NCBI GenBank assembly: GCA_015061725.1
Contig: SUVX01000029.1
Coordinates: forward strand, 1 to 40,053
Direction of reading: 5' to 3'
Source of the DNA: Lentisphaerota bacterium
GTDB taxonomy: Bacteria > Verrucomicrobiota > Lentisphaeria > Victivallales > Victivallaceae
Length of the DNA stretch: 40,053 nt
Numbering within the stretch: the first letter of the stretch is position 1; every line of letters begins with the position of its first letter. Positions 33,448 to 40,053 of this stretch are shown here, piece after piece. Below the pieces are notes generated by a model. It did not search any database, was not told the DNA's origin, and worked only from the letters and a program-made list of their open reading frames with translations. Made by a program: the position numbers and the translations under genes.

Positions 33448-34677
33448 TCACCTGTGTTCAAGAATTTCTGCGCCGGAAGTAAAATCTGCCATTCTGGCGA
33501 TTTCAGCCAGTTCTGAAATTTTTTCCGGCATTTTGTCGCGGCGGACAATTCTTGGTTTATCCGGTTCTATGAGAGGAAAATTCCGGGCGGGGGCATAAAT
33601 GAGATTGCAGAAGCAATCCTGCTCCGCCAGAATTCCCGTGTATTCGGCAAGTTTTTCTTCAGACATGCTCAGCAGATAGACGATGGAACGCTGAGGTATG
33701 TTTTCAACCGCCTCCGCCAGAATCGTTGAAAAAGCTGTATCCGACGGCCGGAGCAATGTGAGTGCCTGACGGATTTTTTCACGGACGGAGGAAGCGTCTC
33801 CCGAGATATGATAGAGTCCGTCTTTGCCGTCAGCTGAAAAGAAGCGCAAATGACAGTATTTTCTGCTGAGAAATTCATTGATTGAGTTGGCGCAGGCAAT
33901 GAGAAATTCAAGATTGTTGTCGCACGGCTCCGGACTGATTTTCTTCTCATCCGTATCCAGCAGGATGACGATCTGATCCACGGCAGAAGCCTCAAACTCT
34001 TTGACCATGAGTTTGCCTTTGGTCGCCGTTGATTTCCAGTGTATGTGACGGATTTCATCGCCGATGCGGTAGGGGCGGACGCCGAAAAACTCCATGCCCT
34101 TTCCGGCATGTCCCAGAGGACGGCCTTCAGCATCGGGGATACCGCCGCGTTTATCTGCCGCTTCAAGAGAATCCGGCGCAAGATCGCGCGGAAAAATTTC
34201 TATGTGTACCGGCTGATGAAAACATTTCTTTTTGCTGAAAAGTCCGAGGGGGTCTCCGGTCACAAGATAGATTTTATCAAGAAAAAAACTGCCGCGTTTT
34301 TCTGCTTTGATCTGCACGGTGAAGGTACATTTTTCTTTCGGTGCAAGGGCAGGGGAAGCAAAGGCGTATTTTTCAGAAAAAACAAAGGGATATTTTTCCA
34401 GAATCACGCAGCTCTGACGGAACAGAAAAAATCTGTTTTCAAGAGAAAATGTTACGGACAGCATTTCTCCGCAGATACCGTCTTCAACTGAACGCGCAAG
34501 TTTCATGCCCGTACAGGAAAACAGCACCATGACAAATCCGGAAAGAACGATCGCATCCAGTGATGCTGCCGTAAATGCCGTTATCAATCCTGAATTGACA
34601 AACGCTACTGCCGTTGATGATGCAGCCAGAAGCAGCAGAAGTATTCCCCTGTGTGTCGGGATCGCCCAAAAAAACAT
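33448..34677 (-). CDS. DUF58 domain protein (MoxR partner)
   Basis: A 409-residue protein with two N-terminal membrane helices (about 8-28 and 31-55), a beta domain (60-165) and the DUF58 signature FFGVRPYRIGDEIRHIHWK then TATKGKLMVKEFE (about 197-230). This is followed by a VWA-like fold (QIVILLDTDEKK) whose metal site looks degenerate. In known gene sets the MoxR ATPase acts on the DUF58/VWA protein. Its start overlaps the FHA-MoxR gene stop by one base (TAATG-type junction), so they are translated together. It is membrane-anchored with the main domain in the cytoplasm. Confidence 0.92.
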   Translation of the reverse strand: MFFWAIPTHRGILLLLLAASSTAVAFVNSGLITAFTAASLDAIVLSGFVMVLFSCTGMKLARSVEDGICGEMLSVTFSLENRFFLFRQSCVILEKYPFVFSEKYAFASPALAPKEKCTFTVQIKAEKRGSFFLDKIYLVTGDPLGLFSKKKCFHQPVHIEIFPRDLAPDSLEAADKRGGIPDAEGRPLGHAGKGMEFFGVRPYRIGDEIRHIHWKSTATKGKLMVKEFEASAVDQIVILLDTDEKKISPEPCDNNLEFLIACANSINEFLSRKYCHLRFFSADGKDGLYHISGDASSVREKIRQALTLLRPSDTAFSTILAEAVENIPQRSIVYLLSMSEEKLAEYTGILAEQDCFCNLIYAPARNFPLIEPDKPRIVRRDKMPEKISELAEIARMADFTSGAEILEHR

Positions 34678-36011
34678 CAGAGTTTATCCTCATGGGGCAG
34701 TTGAATGGAGTCGGCAATGCTGTCAAGCACGTTATCCACGGATTTCCACTCTGCCTTGGCTTTGAGTTTCAGTCTGAGACGGTGACTGAATACCACTTTG
34801 AGCATACTCCGTACATCCTGCGGTGTGACGTAATTTCTGCCGTTGTAGGCGGCAAGACTCTGACAGGAACGCATCAGAGCCAGTGTTGCGCGGGGACTTG
34901 TGCCGTTGACCAGTGCGTCATGGTGTCTTGTCGCATCGGCAATGGAAATAATATAGTTTTTGATTTCATCAGAAACGGTCACAAAACGAACCAGCGCCTG
35001 ACAGCGGATGATATCATTACTGCGGATAACATAAGAAATACGGCTCAATGCTTCTCCGGAAATCTGACCGTCCAGAATTTCTTTTTCAGCCTCTTTTGAG
35101 GGATAACCGATACTTAAACGCATGAGAAAACGGTCCAGCTGAGGTTCGGGCAGGGGATAAGTACCCTGATAATCACCGGGGTTCTGTGTGGCGATGACAA
35201 AGAACGGTTTGGGCAGAACGTGGCGTTTGCCATCCATCGTTACCGCTGCTTCGGACATACATTCCAGAAGACTGGATTGAGTACGGGGCGTTGTGCGGTT
35301 GATTTCATCCGCCAGAACCACGTTGCCGAAAATCGGACCGGGCAGAAAACGGAAATCCTTTTTGACATCGTCATAAACATTCATCCCGGTAATATCCGAC
35401 GGCAGCATATCGGGCGTGAACTGGATTCTTCTGTAAACGGCTTGAACACTCTTAGCAAGAGTTTGCGCCAGAAGACTTTTTCCAACACCCGGAGCATCTT
35501 CAAGCAGCAAGTGTCCGTCAGCCATCAGACAGACGATCAGGTCGCGGATGACACCGGGGTTGCCTTTGAAGACTTCTCCGATATTTTCTTCCAGACGGCG
35601 GATGACCCGCTGCATGGCTTCAAAATTGAAACCGGGATTATCCGTATTTTCTTCGCTGCTCCACTTATCCGTTCCGTCAAATGCGTGCGGATTGTTGAAA
35701 ACCAGCATTGCCCCGCCGATCTGGATGGTATCCATGTGTTTCAGAATGCGGTCGGTAACGGGAAAGGCATTGACGAAAGTTCCGTTGACACTTTGCAAGT
35801 CCGTTACGCTCCAGGAGTTTCCGTCAAAGTTAAGTTTTGCATGATGGCGCGAAACGTTGCTGTCTGAAAGGACGATGCCGCAATCGGTACCGCGTCCGAT
35901 GGTGTAACTGTTCTGCTCCAGAATAACTTCCCGTGTGGTTCCCGCTTCCTGAATCGTCAGTGTTGAATAATCAGTTCCGTGAACAGTACTTTGATTTGAT
36001 ATTGTCATCAT
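34677..36011 (-). CDS. FHA-domain MoxR-family AAA+ ATPase
   Basis: A 444-residue fusion. Residues about 15-110 are a forkhead-associated domain that binds phosphothreonine peptides: IGRGTD (G39-R40), SRHHA (S54-H57) and NGTF (N76-T78). Residues about 130-430 are a MoxR AAA+ ATPase: Walker A EDAPGVGKS (K178), Walker B LADEINRT (D235-E236), sensor ATQNP and LPEPQLDRFLM with the arginine finger region. MoxR proteins act as chaperone-like machines on VWA/DUF58 partners. The FHA fusion suggests control by a Ser/Thr kinase; no kinase is in the window. The upstream RBS is modest (GGAAG, 11 bases away). Confidence 0.93.
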   Translation of the reverse strand: MMTISNQSTVHGTDYSTLTIQEAGTTREVILEQNSYTIGRGTDCGIVLSDSNVSRHHAKLNFDGNSWSVTDLQSVNGTFVNAFPVTDRILKHMDTIQIGGAMLVFNNPHAFDGTDKWSSEENTDNPGFNFEAMQRVIRRLEENIGEVFKGNPGVIRDLIVCLMADGHLLLEDAPGVGKSLLAQTLAKSVQAVYRRIQFTPDMLPSDITGMNVYDDVKKDFRFLPGPIFGNVVLADEINRTTPRTQSSLLECMSEAAVTMDGKRHVLPKPFFVIATQNPGDYQGTYPLPEPQLDRFLMRLSIGYPSKEAEKEILDGQISGEALSRISYVIRSNDIIRCQALVRFVTVSDEIKNYIISIADATRHHDALVNGTSPRATLALMRSCQSLAAYNGRNYVTPQDVRSMLKVVFSHRLRLKLKAKAEWKSVDNVLDSIADSIQLPHEDKL

Positions 36012-36032
36012 TTTTTATTTGACTTCCGTAAA

Positions 36033-36773
36033 TTATAACAACGATTTGATGTTGTCAATGGATTTTTTTGTCTGTTCCACAGGATCGGCACCCTCGTATT
36101 CAATGACAGCAGATTCAACGTGTTCAAGAGTTTTGAATTGTGCCAGAACTGCGGGCAGATCCAGACTGCCTTCTCCAACGGCGGTATCGGTGTGGTCGCC
36201 GTTGGGGGTCCAGAGAAAATCTTTGAAGTGAACGCCGTAGATCCTGTCAGAATAACGCTCCATCCACTCAACCGGTTTTTCCAGATGGGTGTGCATACAC
36301 CAGGCGGTATCGAAGCAGAGGCCGATGGATTTATTGCTCCGTGCAAAAACGTAATCCAGCATGGTGGTATTGCCCAGCCAGTGATAACCGCCGTGATTGT
36401 GGATACCGCTTACCATATTGTATTCTTCGCAGAGTTTTTCCACGCAGGCAATGGTTTTTTCCATATCATCGGGAATAAAGGTTATGCTGACAAGTCTGCC
36501 GCCTGCCTGTTTGGTGAATTCAAAAAAACGGCGGTTCCATTTCTCATCATTTTTCATCAGGGCAACGCCGACTCCGGGAATGGAAAGTCCTTTTTCAGCA
36601 TAAATGCTGATGACTTCTTCCCAGGACTCCGGAGCATCAAAGTTGACATGACAGCCTGATAAGTCCACCGTTCTGCTGCCTGTTGCCTGAATGGCTGCGG
36701 CACACTCCGTGTTGTCTTTTATATTGCGGAAAGAAAAACTCTTTGCGCCGATATTGTTTTTCAGATCAAACAT
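36033..36773 (-). CDS. sugar phosphate isomerase/epimerase-like TIM barrel protein
   Basis: A 246-residue xylose-isomerase-like TIM barrel protein (AP-endonuclease family 2 fold). Typical segments are VDLSGCHVNF, IPGVGVAL, MVSGIHNHGGYHW, IGLCFDTAWCMH and IYGVHFKDFLW, and the metal ligands usually come from the Glu, Asp and His of these segments. No signal peptide; cytoplasmic. It may isomerise or epimerise an inositol- or sugar-derived compound. It is first in the operon that also holds FHA-MoxR, DUF58 and the transglutaminase, 21 bases before the FHA-MoxR start, with a strong promoter upstream. A metabolic enzyme in that set is unusual. Confidence 0.87.
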   Translation of the reverse strand: MFDLKNNIGAKSFSFRNIKDNTECAAAIQATGSRTVDLSGCHVNFDAPESWEEVISIYAEKGLSIPGVGVALMKNDEKWNRRFFEFTKQAGGRLVSITFIPDDMEKTIACVEKLCEEYNMVSGIHNHGGYHWLGNTTMLDYVFARSNKSIGLCFDTAWCMHTHLEKPVEWMERYSDRIYGVHFKDFLWTPNGDHTDTAVGEGSLDLPAVLAQFKTLEHVESAVIEYEGADPVEQTKKSIDNIKSLL

Positions 36774-36799
36774 TTTGAAAATGTATTCCTTGTATAATT

Positions 36800-36815
36800 A
36801 TTACAAAATTGTAAT
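36800..36815. promoter_or_regulatory. palindrome at the predicted transcription start
   Basis: ATTACAA-AA-TTGTAAT is a perfect 7-bp inverted repeat. It lies where transcription from the -10 box at 36822-36827 should begin and 27 bases before the isomerase start, as expected for a repressor operator. Confidence 0.5.
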
Positions 36816-36821
36816 GTTTGT

Positions 36822-36850
36822 AATATATACCTTTTTATTCTGTTTTTCAA
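36822..36850 (-). promoter_or_regulatory. sigma-70-like promoter of the isomerase/MoxR/transglutaminase operon
   Basis: TTGAAA (36845-36850) and TATATT (36822-36827) on the minus strand, separated by exactly 17 bases and about 50 bases before the isomerase start. This is the best-matched promoter seen in the window. Confidence 0.6.
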
Positions 36851-36969
36851 ACGGTTTTACCGTTCTGCAGGTTTGATTTGACTGTAAAATTTTTCATTTT
36901 TCCGGAAAACGGTTCCCTGTACCGGATTGAATTTAATCTGTCATATCGGTTTTGTCAAATGCTGAGAGG

Positions 36970-36998
36970 TTGTTTTTTTGCAATAAATGCTGTATATT
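36970..36998 (+). promoter_or_regulatory. candidate promoter of the kinase/ABC-transporter genes
   Basis: TTGTTT (36970-36975) and TATATT (36993-36998) are spaced 17 bases. A second reading, TTGCAA and TAAAAT a few bases further on, is also spaced 17. Either would begin transcription about 40 bases before the gene at 37045. Confidence 0.45.
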
Positions 36999-37044
36999 AA
37001 TAAAATTACTTTGAAATATATGAATAAAGCAGGATATCAGTATC

Positions 37045-37674
37045 ATGGAAATATCATACGTTGAAGAAATCAAACGCAAATTGATTCACCTGTCATCATT
37101 GTGGATGGTTGCTGTCACACTGCTCCTTGCTCAAAAACAATGGATCGTTTGTCTTATTTTTGCCGCGCTTCTTTTGCTGACACTTGTTTTAGAACATGAT
37201 TATGCCAACGGCGGAAAGTATCTGGGGCGTCTTTACGGCAAGCTCTTTAAAAAAATGCTCCGCAACGAAGTCAAACCCGGACAATGGATCGTTTCCGGCG
37301 GAGCGCCGGTTCTTGCGGCGGGATTGATGATGAATGTTCTTTTTGCCCCTGTTATTGCCGCCTCAGGGTTGGCTGTTATGCTCACAGGAGATGCTTTTGC
37401 CGCCCTGATCGGACGGAAATTCGGAAAACACAAAGCCGTCAACGGCAAGTCTTATGAAGGATTTGCCGCATTTGTGATCGCAGGAACCATTGCCGTCTCT
37501 GTTGTCTTTGCTCTTTCGGGACTTTCCGGAAGATGTTATATCTGGGGAGCCGTTGCCGTTGTTGCGGCGGCTGTGGTGGAACTTTTTCAGAAACAGTTGA
37601 AACTTGATGATAACTTCACGATTCCGCTGACAGCCGGAATCGTTTTGTTTTTCGGTTTCAGGTTCTGGATGTAA
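37045..37674 (+). CDS. CTP-dependent lipid/polyprenol kinase-like membrane protein (Sec59/phytol kinase family)
   Basis: A 209-residue polytopic protein of the dolichol/phytol/diacylglycerol kinase group (COG0170). It starts EEIKRKLIHLSS, a family-typical entry, and has about six membrane segments. The signature region is VMLTGDAFAALIGRKFGKHK then GKSYEGFAAF, with a C-terminal LKLDDNFTIPL. Family members transfer phosphate from CTP to a lipid alcohol, so it may recycle a polyprenol, phytol or diacylglycerol. AGGA is 11 bases before the start. It is 20 bases before the binding-protein/permease gene and may share a transcript, though the functions differ. It is divergent from the isomerase operon. 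Confidence 0.85.
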   Translation: MEISYVEEIKRKLIHLSSLWMVAVTLLLAQKQWIVCLIFAALLLLTLVLEHDYANGGKYLGRLYGKLFKKMLRNEVKPGQWIVSGGAPVLAAGLMMNVLFAPVIAASGLAVMLTGDAFAALIGRKFGKHKAVNGKSYEGFAAFVIAGTIAVSVVFALSGLSGRCYIWGAVAVVAAAVVELFQKQLKLDDNFTIPLTAGIVLFFGFRFWM

Positions 37675-37694
37675 TACTTTTTTCAGGGATTTTT

Positions 37695-39146
37695 ATGAAA
37701 CACATTTTTTTACTTTTATTGACGGCTGCGGTATGTGTGCTTTCCGGTTGCGGAAAGGCTCCGGAAAAGAAGCTGGTCGTCGTGACCAATGCGGCATTTC
37801 CGCCCTATGAATATGTTGCCAACCGCAAAATAGAGGGTATTGATCCGCATATCATCCGTGAAATAGCCTCCCGTCTGGGATATACGATTGAAATTCAGGA
37901 TATGAGTTTTGATTCAGTGATCGCCGCTGTTCAGTCAGGCAAGGCGGATATTGCCGCATCGGGTATTACGGTGACTGAAGAACGTAAAAAACAGGTGGCG
38001 TTTTCTCTTCCTTATGTGGTTGCAGAACAGGTGATTATCGTTCCCCAAACGTCAAAAATTGCCGCAGGCAGAGATTTGAAGGGCAAAAGAGTCGGTGTTC
38101 AGCACGGAACCACGGGAGATATGTATGTTTCAAAACATATCGGCGAACCGCAGCGTTACAAGGATTCCGCCGTCGCCGTTGCCGCATTGCTTTCAGGAAA
38201 ACTGGATGCAATCGTCATTGATACGGAGCCTGCTGAAGTTTACGTCAAACAGCGTCCTTCTCTTAAAAGACTGTCTGAACCTCTTACTTTTGAGGAATAT
38301 GCCTTTGCGTTCAACAGAAACAACAGAGAACTGCTTGACGGATTTAATGCTGAACTTGAAAAGATGCTGAAATCCGGAGAGGTCGCTCAGATTATCAAAA
38401 TGTATAAAGAGGCTCATTCGCAGTCTGCCGGAAACGTCGTGGTTGATGCCAATGGCTTCTGGAACAGAATGAAACAGTCTTTTGCATTGAATTTTCTCAC
38501 GGCACAGCGTTATTATTATCTGCTGGATGGTTTTTTTATCACACTTCAGGTGACGGTGTTTGCCATTGCCATCGGACTTGTCATCGGATTTGCCGTTGCC
38601 GTTATCCGCAACATGTCTGAACAGACGGGGCGTCTCAAATGGCTGGACTGGCTGTGCCGTCTGTACCTTACAGTTATTCGCGGGACACCGGTTGTTGTAC
38701 AGCTGCTGATTATCTACTTTGTCATCTTCAGTTCGGTGGATATTGATAAAGTTTTTGTTGCAATCATCGCATTCGGAATCAACTCCGGAGCGTATGTGGC
38801 TGAAATTGTCCGCGGCGGTATTGCTTCTATTGACAAGGGGCAGATGGAAGCGGCACGGAGTCTCGGGTTCGGGTATTGGCAGTCCATGCGTTTTGTCATT
38901 CTGCCGCAGGCGGTCAAATCCGTACTGCCTTCTCTGGGAAACGAATTTATCGTTCTTCTGAAAGAAACCAGTGTTTCCGGCTACATTGCTTTGCAGGATC
39001 TGACCAAAGGCGGAGATATTATCCGCAGTCAGACCTATGACGCATTTTTCCCGCTGCTGGCGGTCGCGCTGGTCTATCTGATTGTCGTTATGGTGCTGGG
39101 CAAACTGCTTGCCGTTTTTGAAAAGAGGTTGAAGAGAAATGAGTGA
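37695..39146 (+). CDS. polar amino-acid ABC transporter: substrate-binding protein fused to permease
   Basis: A 483-residue fusion. The N-terminus is a lipoprotein signal with lipobox LSGC (Cys19). Residues about 25-245 are a type II solute-binding domain of the amino-acid family ([56 protein letters not shown]). Residues about 265-480 are a HisM/GlnP-type permease with [13 protein letters not shown] and the EAA loop [17 protein letters not shown]. The solute domain faces the periplasm, tethered to its own permease. Substrate is a polar amino acid, perhaps glutamine, but not certain. CAGGGA precedes the start and the stop overlaps the ATPase gene by 8 bases. Confidence 0.93.
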   Translation: MKHIFLLLLTAAVCVLSGCGKAPEKKLVVVTNAAFPPYEYVANRKIEGIDPHIIREIASRLGYTIEIQDMSFDSVIAAVQSGKADIAASGITVTEERKKQVAFSLPYVVAEQVIIVPQTSKIAAGRDLKGKRVGVQHGTTGDMYVSKHIGEPQRYKDSAVAVAALLSGKLDAIVIDTEPAEVYVKQRPSLKRLSEPLTFEEYAFAFNRNNRELLDGFNAELEKMLKSGEVAQIIKMYKEAHSQSAGNVVVDANGFWNRMKQSFALNFLTAQRYYYLLDGFFITLQVTVFAIAIGLVIGFAVAVIRNMSEQTGRLKWLDWLCRLYLTVIRGTPVVVQLLIIYFVIFSSVDIDKVFVAIIAFGINSGAYVAEIVRGGIASIDKGQMEAARSLGFGYWQSMRFVILPQAVKSVLPSLGNEFIVLLKETSVSGYIALQDLTKGGDIIRSQTYDAFFPLLAVALVYLIVVMVLGKLLAVFEKRLKRNE

Positions 39147-39873
39147 CACGATTTTTGAAGTAAAAGAACTGGTCAAACAGTATCCCGCAATTATCGCATT
39201 GGATCATGTCAGTACGCAGATCAAAACAGGCGAAGTTGTTTTCATTGTAGGTCCCTCCGGATCCGGAAAAAGCACGCTTTTGCGCTGTCTGAATCTGCTT
39301 GAAAAGCCTACGGGCGGAGAGATTGTCTTCAAGGGAAAACGTCTTGGTAAAGGCGAAAAAGAACTCAATCATTTCCGTCAGCAGGTGGGCATGGTATTTC
39401 AGCACTTCAATCTTTTTCCGCACTTGACGATACATCAGAATATCACGCTTGCGCCGGTCAAGACGGGCAGGGCGACGGAACAGGAGGCGGCTGAAAAAGC
39501 GGATATGCTTTTGAAACGTATCGGACTTTTTGAAAAACGCGATGTTTATCCCAATCAGCTTTCGGGCGGACAGAAACAGCGTATTGCCATCATCCGCGCT
39601 CTGGCGATGAATCCGGATGTGCTGCTTTTTGACGAACCGACTTCTGCGCTTGACCCTGAAATGGTCGGAGAAGTTCTTTCTTTGATGAAAGAGTTGGCAA
39701 ATGAAGGAATGACCATGGTGGTCGTGACCCATGAAATCGGATTTGCCGCAGAAGTTGCCAACCGGGTGATTTTTATGGATCAGGGAAAAATCGTTGCGGA
39801 CGGAACGCCGGATGAAGTTATCCGCAATCCGGAAAATCCCCGCGTGAAAGAATTTTTCTCAAAAGTTCTGTAA
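39139..39873 (+). CDS. glnQ: polar amino-acid ABC transporter ATP-binding protein (GlnQ type)
   Basis: A 244-residue ABC ATPase of normal length that powers the adjacent permease. Motifs: Walker [10 protein letters not shown] (38-46, K44), Q-loop [13 protein letters not shown], signature LSGGQKQR, Walker [16 protein letters not shown] and the switch histidine in [13 protein letters not shown]. It is closest to GlnQ/HisP-type transporters. Its start lies 8 bases inside the permease gene, and the RBS (AAGAGGTTGAAGAG) is within that gene, so the two are translated together. It should work as a dimer with two copies of the fused permease. The gene symbol marks the family, not a proven substrate. 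Confidence 0.93.
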   Translation: MSDTIFEVKELVKQYPAIIALDHVSTQIKTGEVVFIVGPSGSGKSTLLRCLNLLEKPTGGEIVFKGKRLGKGEKELNHFRQQVGMVFQHFNLFPHLTIHQNITLAPVKTGRATEQEAAEKADMLLKRIGLFEKRDVYPNQLSGGQKQRIAIIRALAMNPDVLLFDEPTSALDPEMVGEVLSLMKELANEGMTMVVVTHEIGFAAEVANRVIFMDQGKIVADGTPDEVIRNPENPRVKEFFSKVL

Positions 39874-39919
39874 ACAGTCAAATAAAAAATATCAGACACG
39901 ATAGAGAACAAAACCCTTT

Positions 39920-39957
39920 ACAAATGCTTCGCTTTTCTCCTATGAGAGAACATTTGT
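39920..39957. terminator. stem-loop after the ABC-transporter operon
   Basis: An outer inverted repeat ACAAATG (39920-39926) / CATTTGT (39951-39957) encloses an inner stem TTCTC / GAGAA (39935-39950). It lies 46 bases after the glnQ stop and could end or stabilise the transcript. No clear U-run follows, so the role is uncertain. The remaining bases to the window edge show no gene. Confidence 0.45.
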
Positions 39958-40053
39958 CAAGTTATATTTGCAAAAAAATCGTAAAATATTGAGATAATCA
40001 GCAAAAGATGATTCAAAAAGGTGTGCTTTTGTCTTGCTCCTATTCGCGTTCTG

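Noticed and set aside
38193..39176. 327-codon minus-strand frame
   Set aside because: It lies opposite the permease fusion, whose EAA loop and lipobox are clear.

Overview
The window reads as chromosomal DNA of a moderate-GC, Gram-negative-type bacterium, most likely a gut or host-associated Lentisphaerota (Victivallis-like). The main reason is a protein at 24141-24950 with the prepilin start [18 protein letters not shown] and a C-terminal H-x9-DG motif. Long sodium:solute symporters, DUF4838 proteins, PIG-L deacetylases and purple-acid-phosphatase-like enzymes point the same way. This is inference from family content; no rRNA or tRNA gene is present to confirm it.

Layout. 1-3287 is a mixed accessory stretch: the start of an AAA ATPase that runs off the left edge, a His-rich secreted protein, a VWA protein, and a divergent pair made of a two-helix membrane peptide and a degenerate DnaB-like ATPase. 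3337-7973 is a compact leftward housekeeping operon: SIS isomerase, CdsA, Lrp regulator, aminotransferase, FolB and a zinc-ribbon rhomboid, with several start/stop overlaps. A CBM9-like metallophosphoesterase (8106-9941) is divergent from a rightward pair, a very acidic unknown protein coupled to a zinc-ribbon UvrD-type helicase. A hairpin-rich tandem array (12593-13106) fills the convergent junction after the helicase.

13099-28070 is ten leftward genes with gaps of 80 bases or less, read here as a polysaccharide-use locus. In transcription order: GH4 glycosidase, AraC regulator, PIG-L deacetylase, prepilin-like protein, TPR protein, DUF4838/CBM9 protein, CapA-like phosphatase, SSS transporter, multi-hydrolase esterase, second PIG-L deacetylase. 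Together they could bind, deacetylate, cleave and import an acetylated glycan or its amino sugars. A 222-bp element with terminal inverted repeats (MITE-like) lies upstream.

28658-36773 is a second leftward operon: sugar isomerase, FHA-MoxR ATPase, DUF58, a TgpA-type transglutaminase with large lysine/alanine-rich insertions, and a lipoprotein metallophosphoesterase. A good promoter with a palindrome at its predicted start point precedes it. 37045-39873 runs rightward: a CTP-dependent lipid/polyprenol kinase-like membrane protein, a binding-protein/permease fusion, and a GlnQ-type ATPase forming a polar amino-acid importer. No tRNA, rRNA, CRISPR array or intact transposase was seen.
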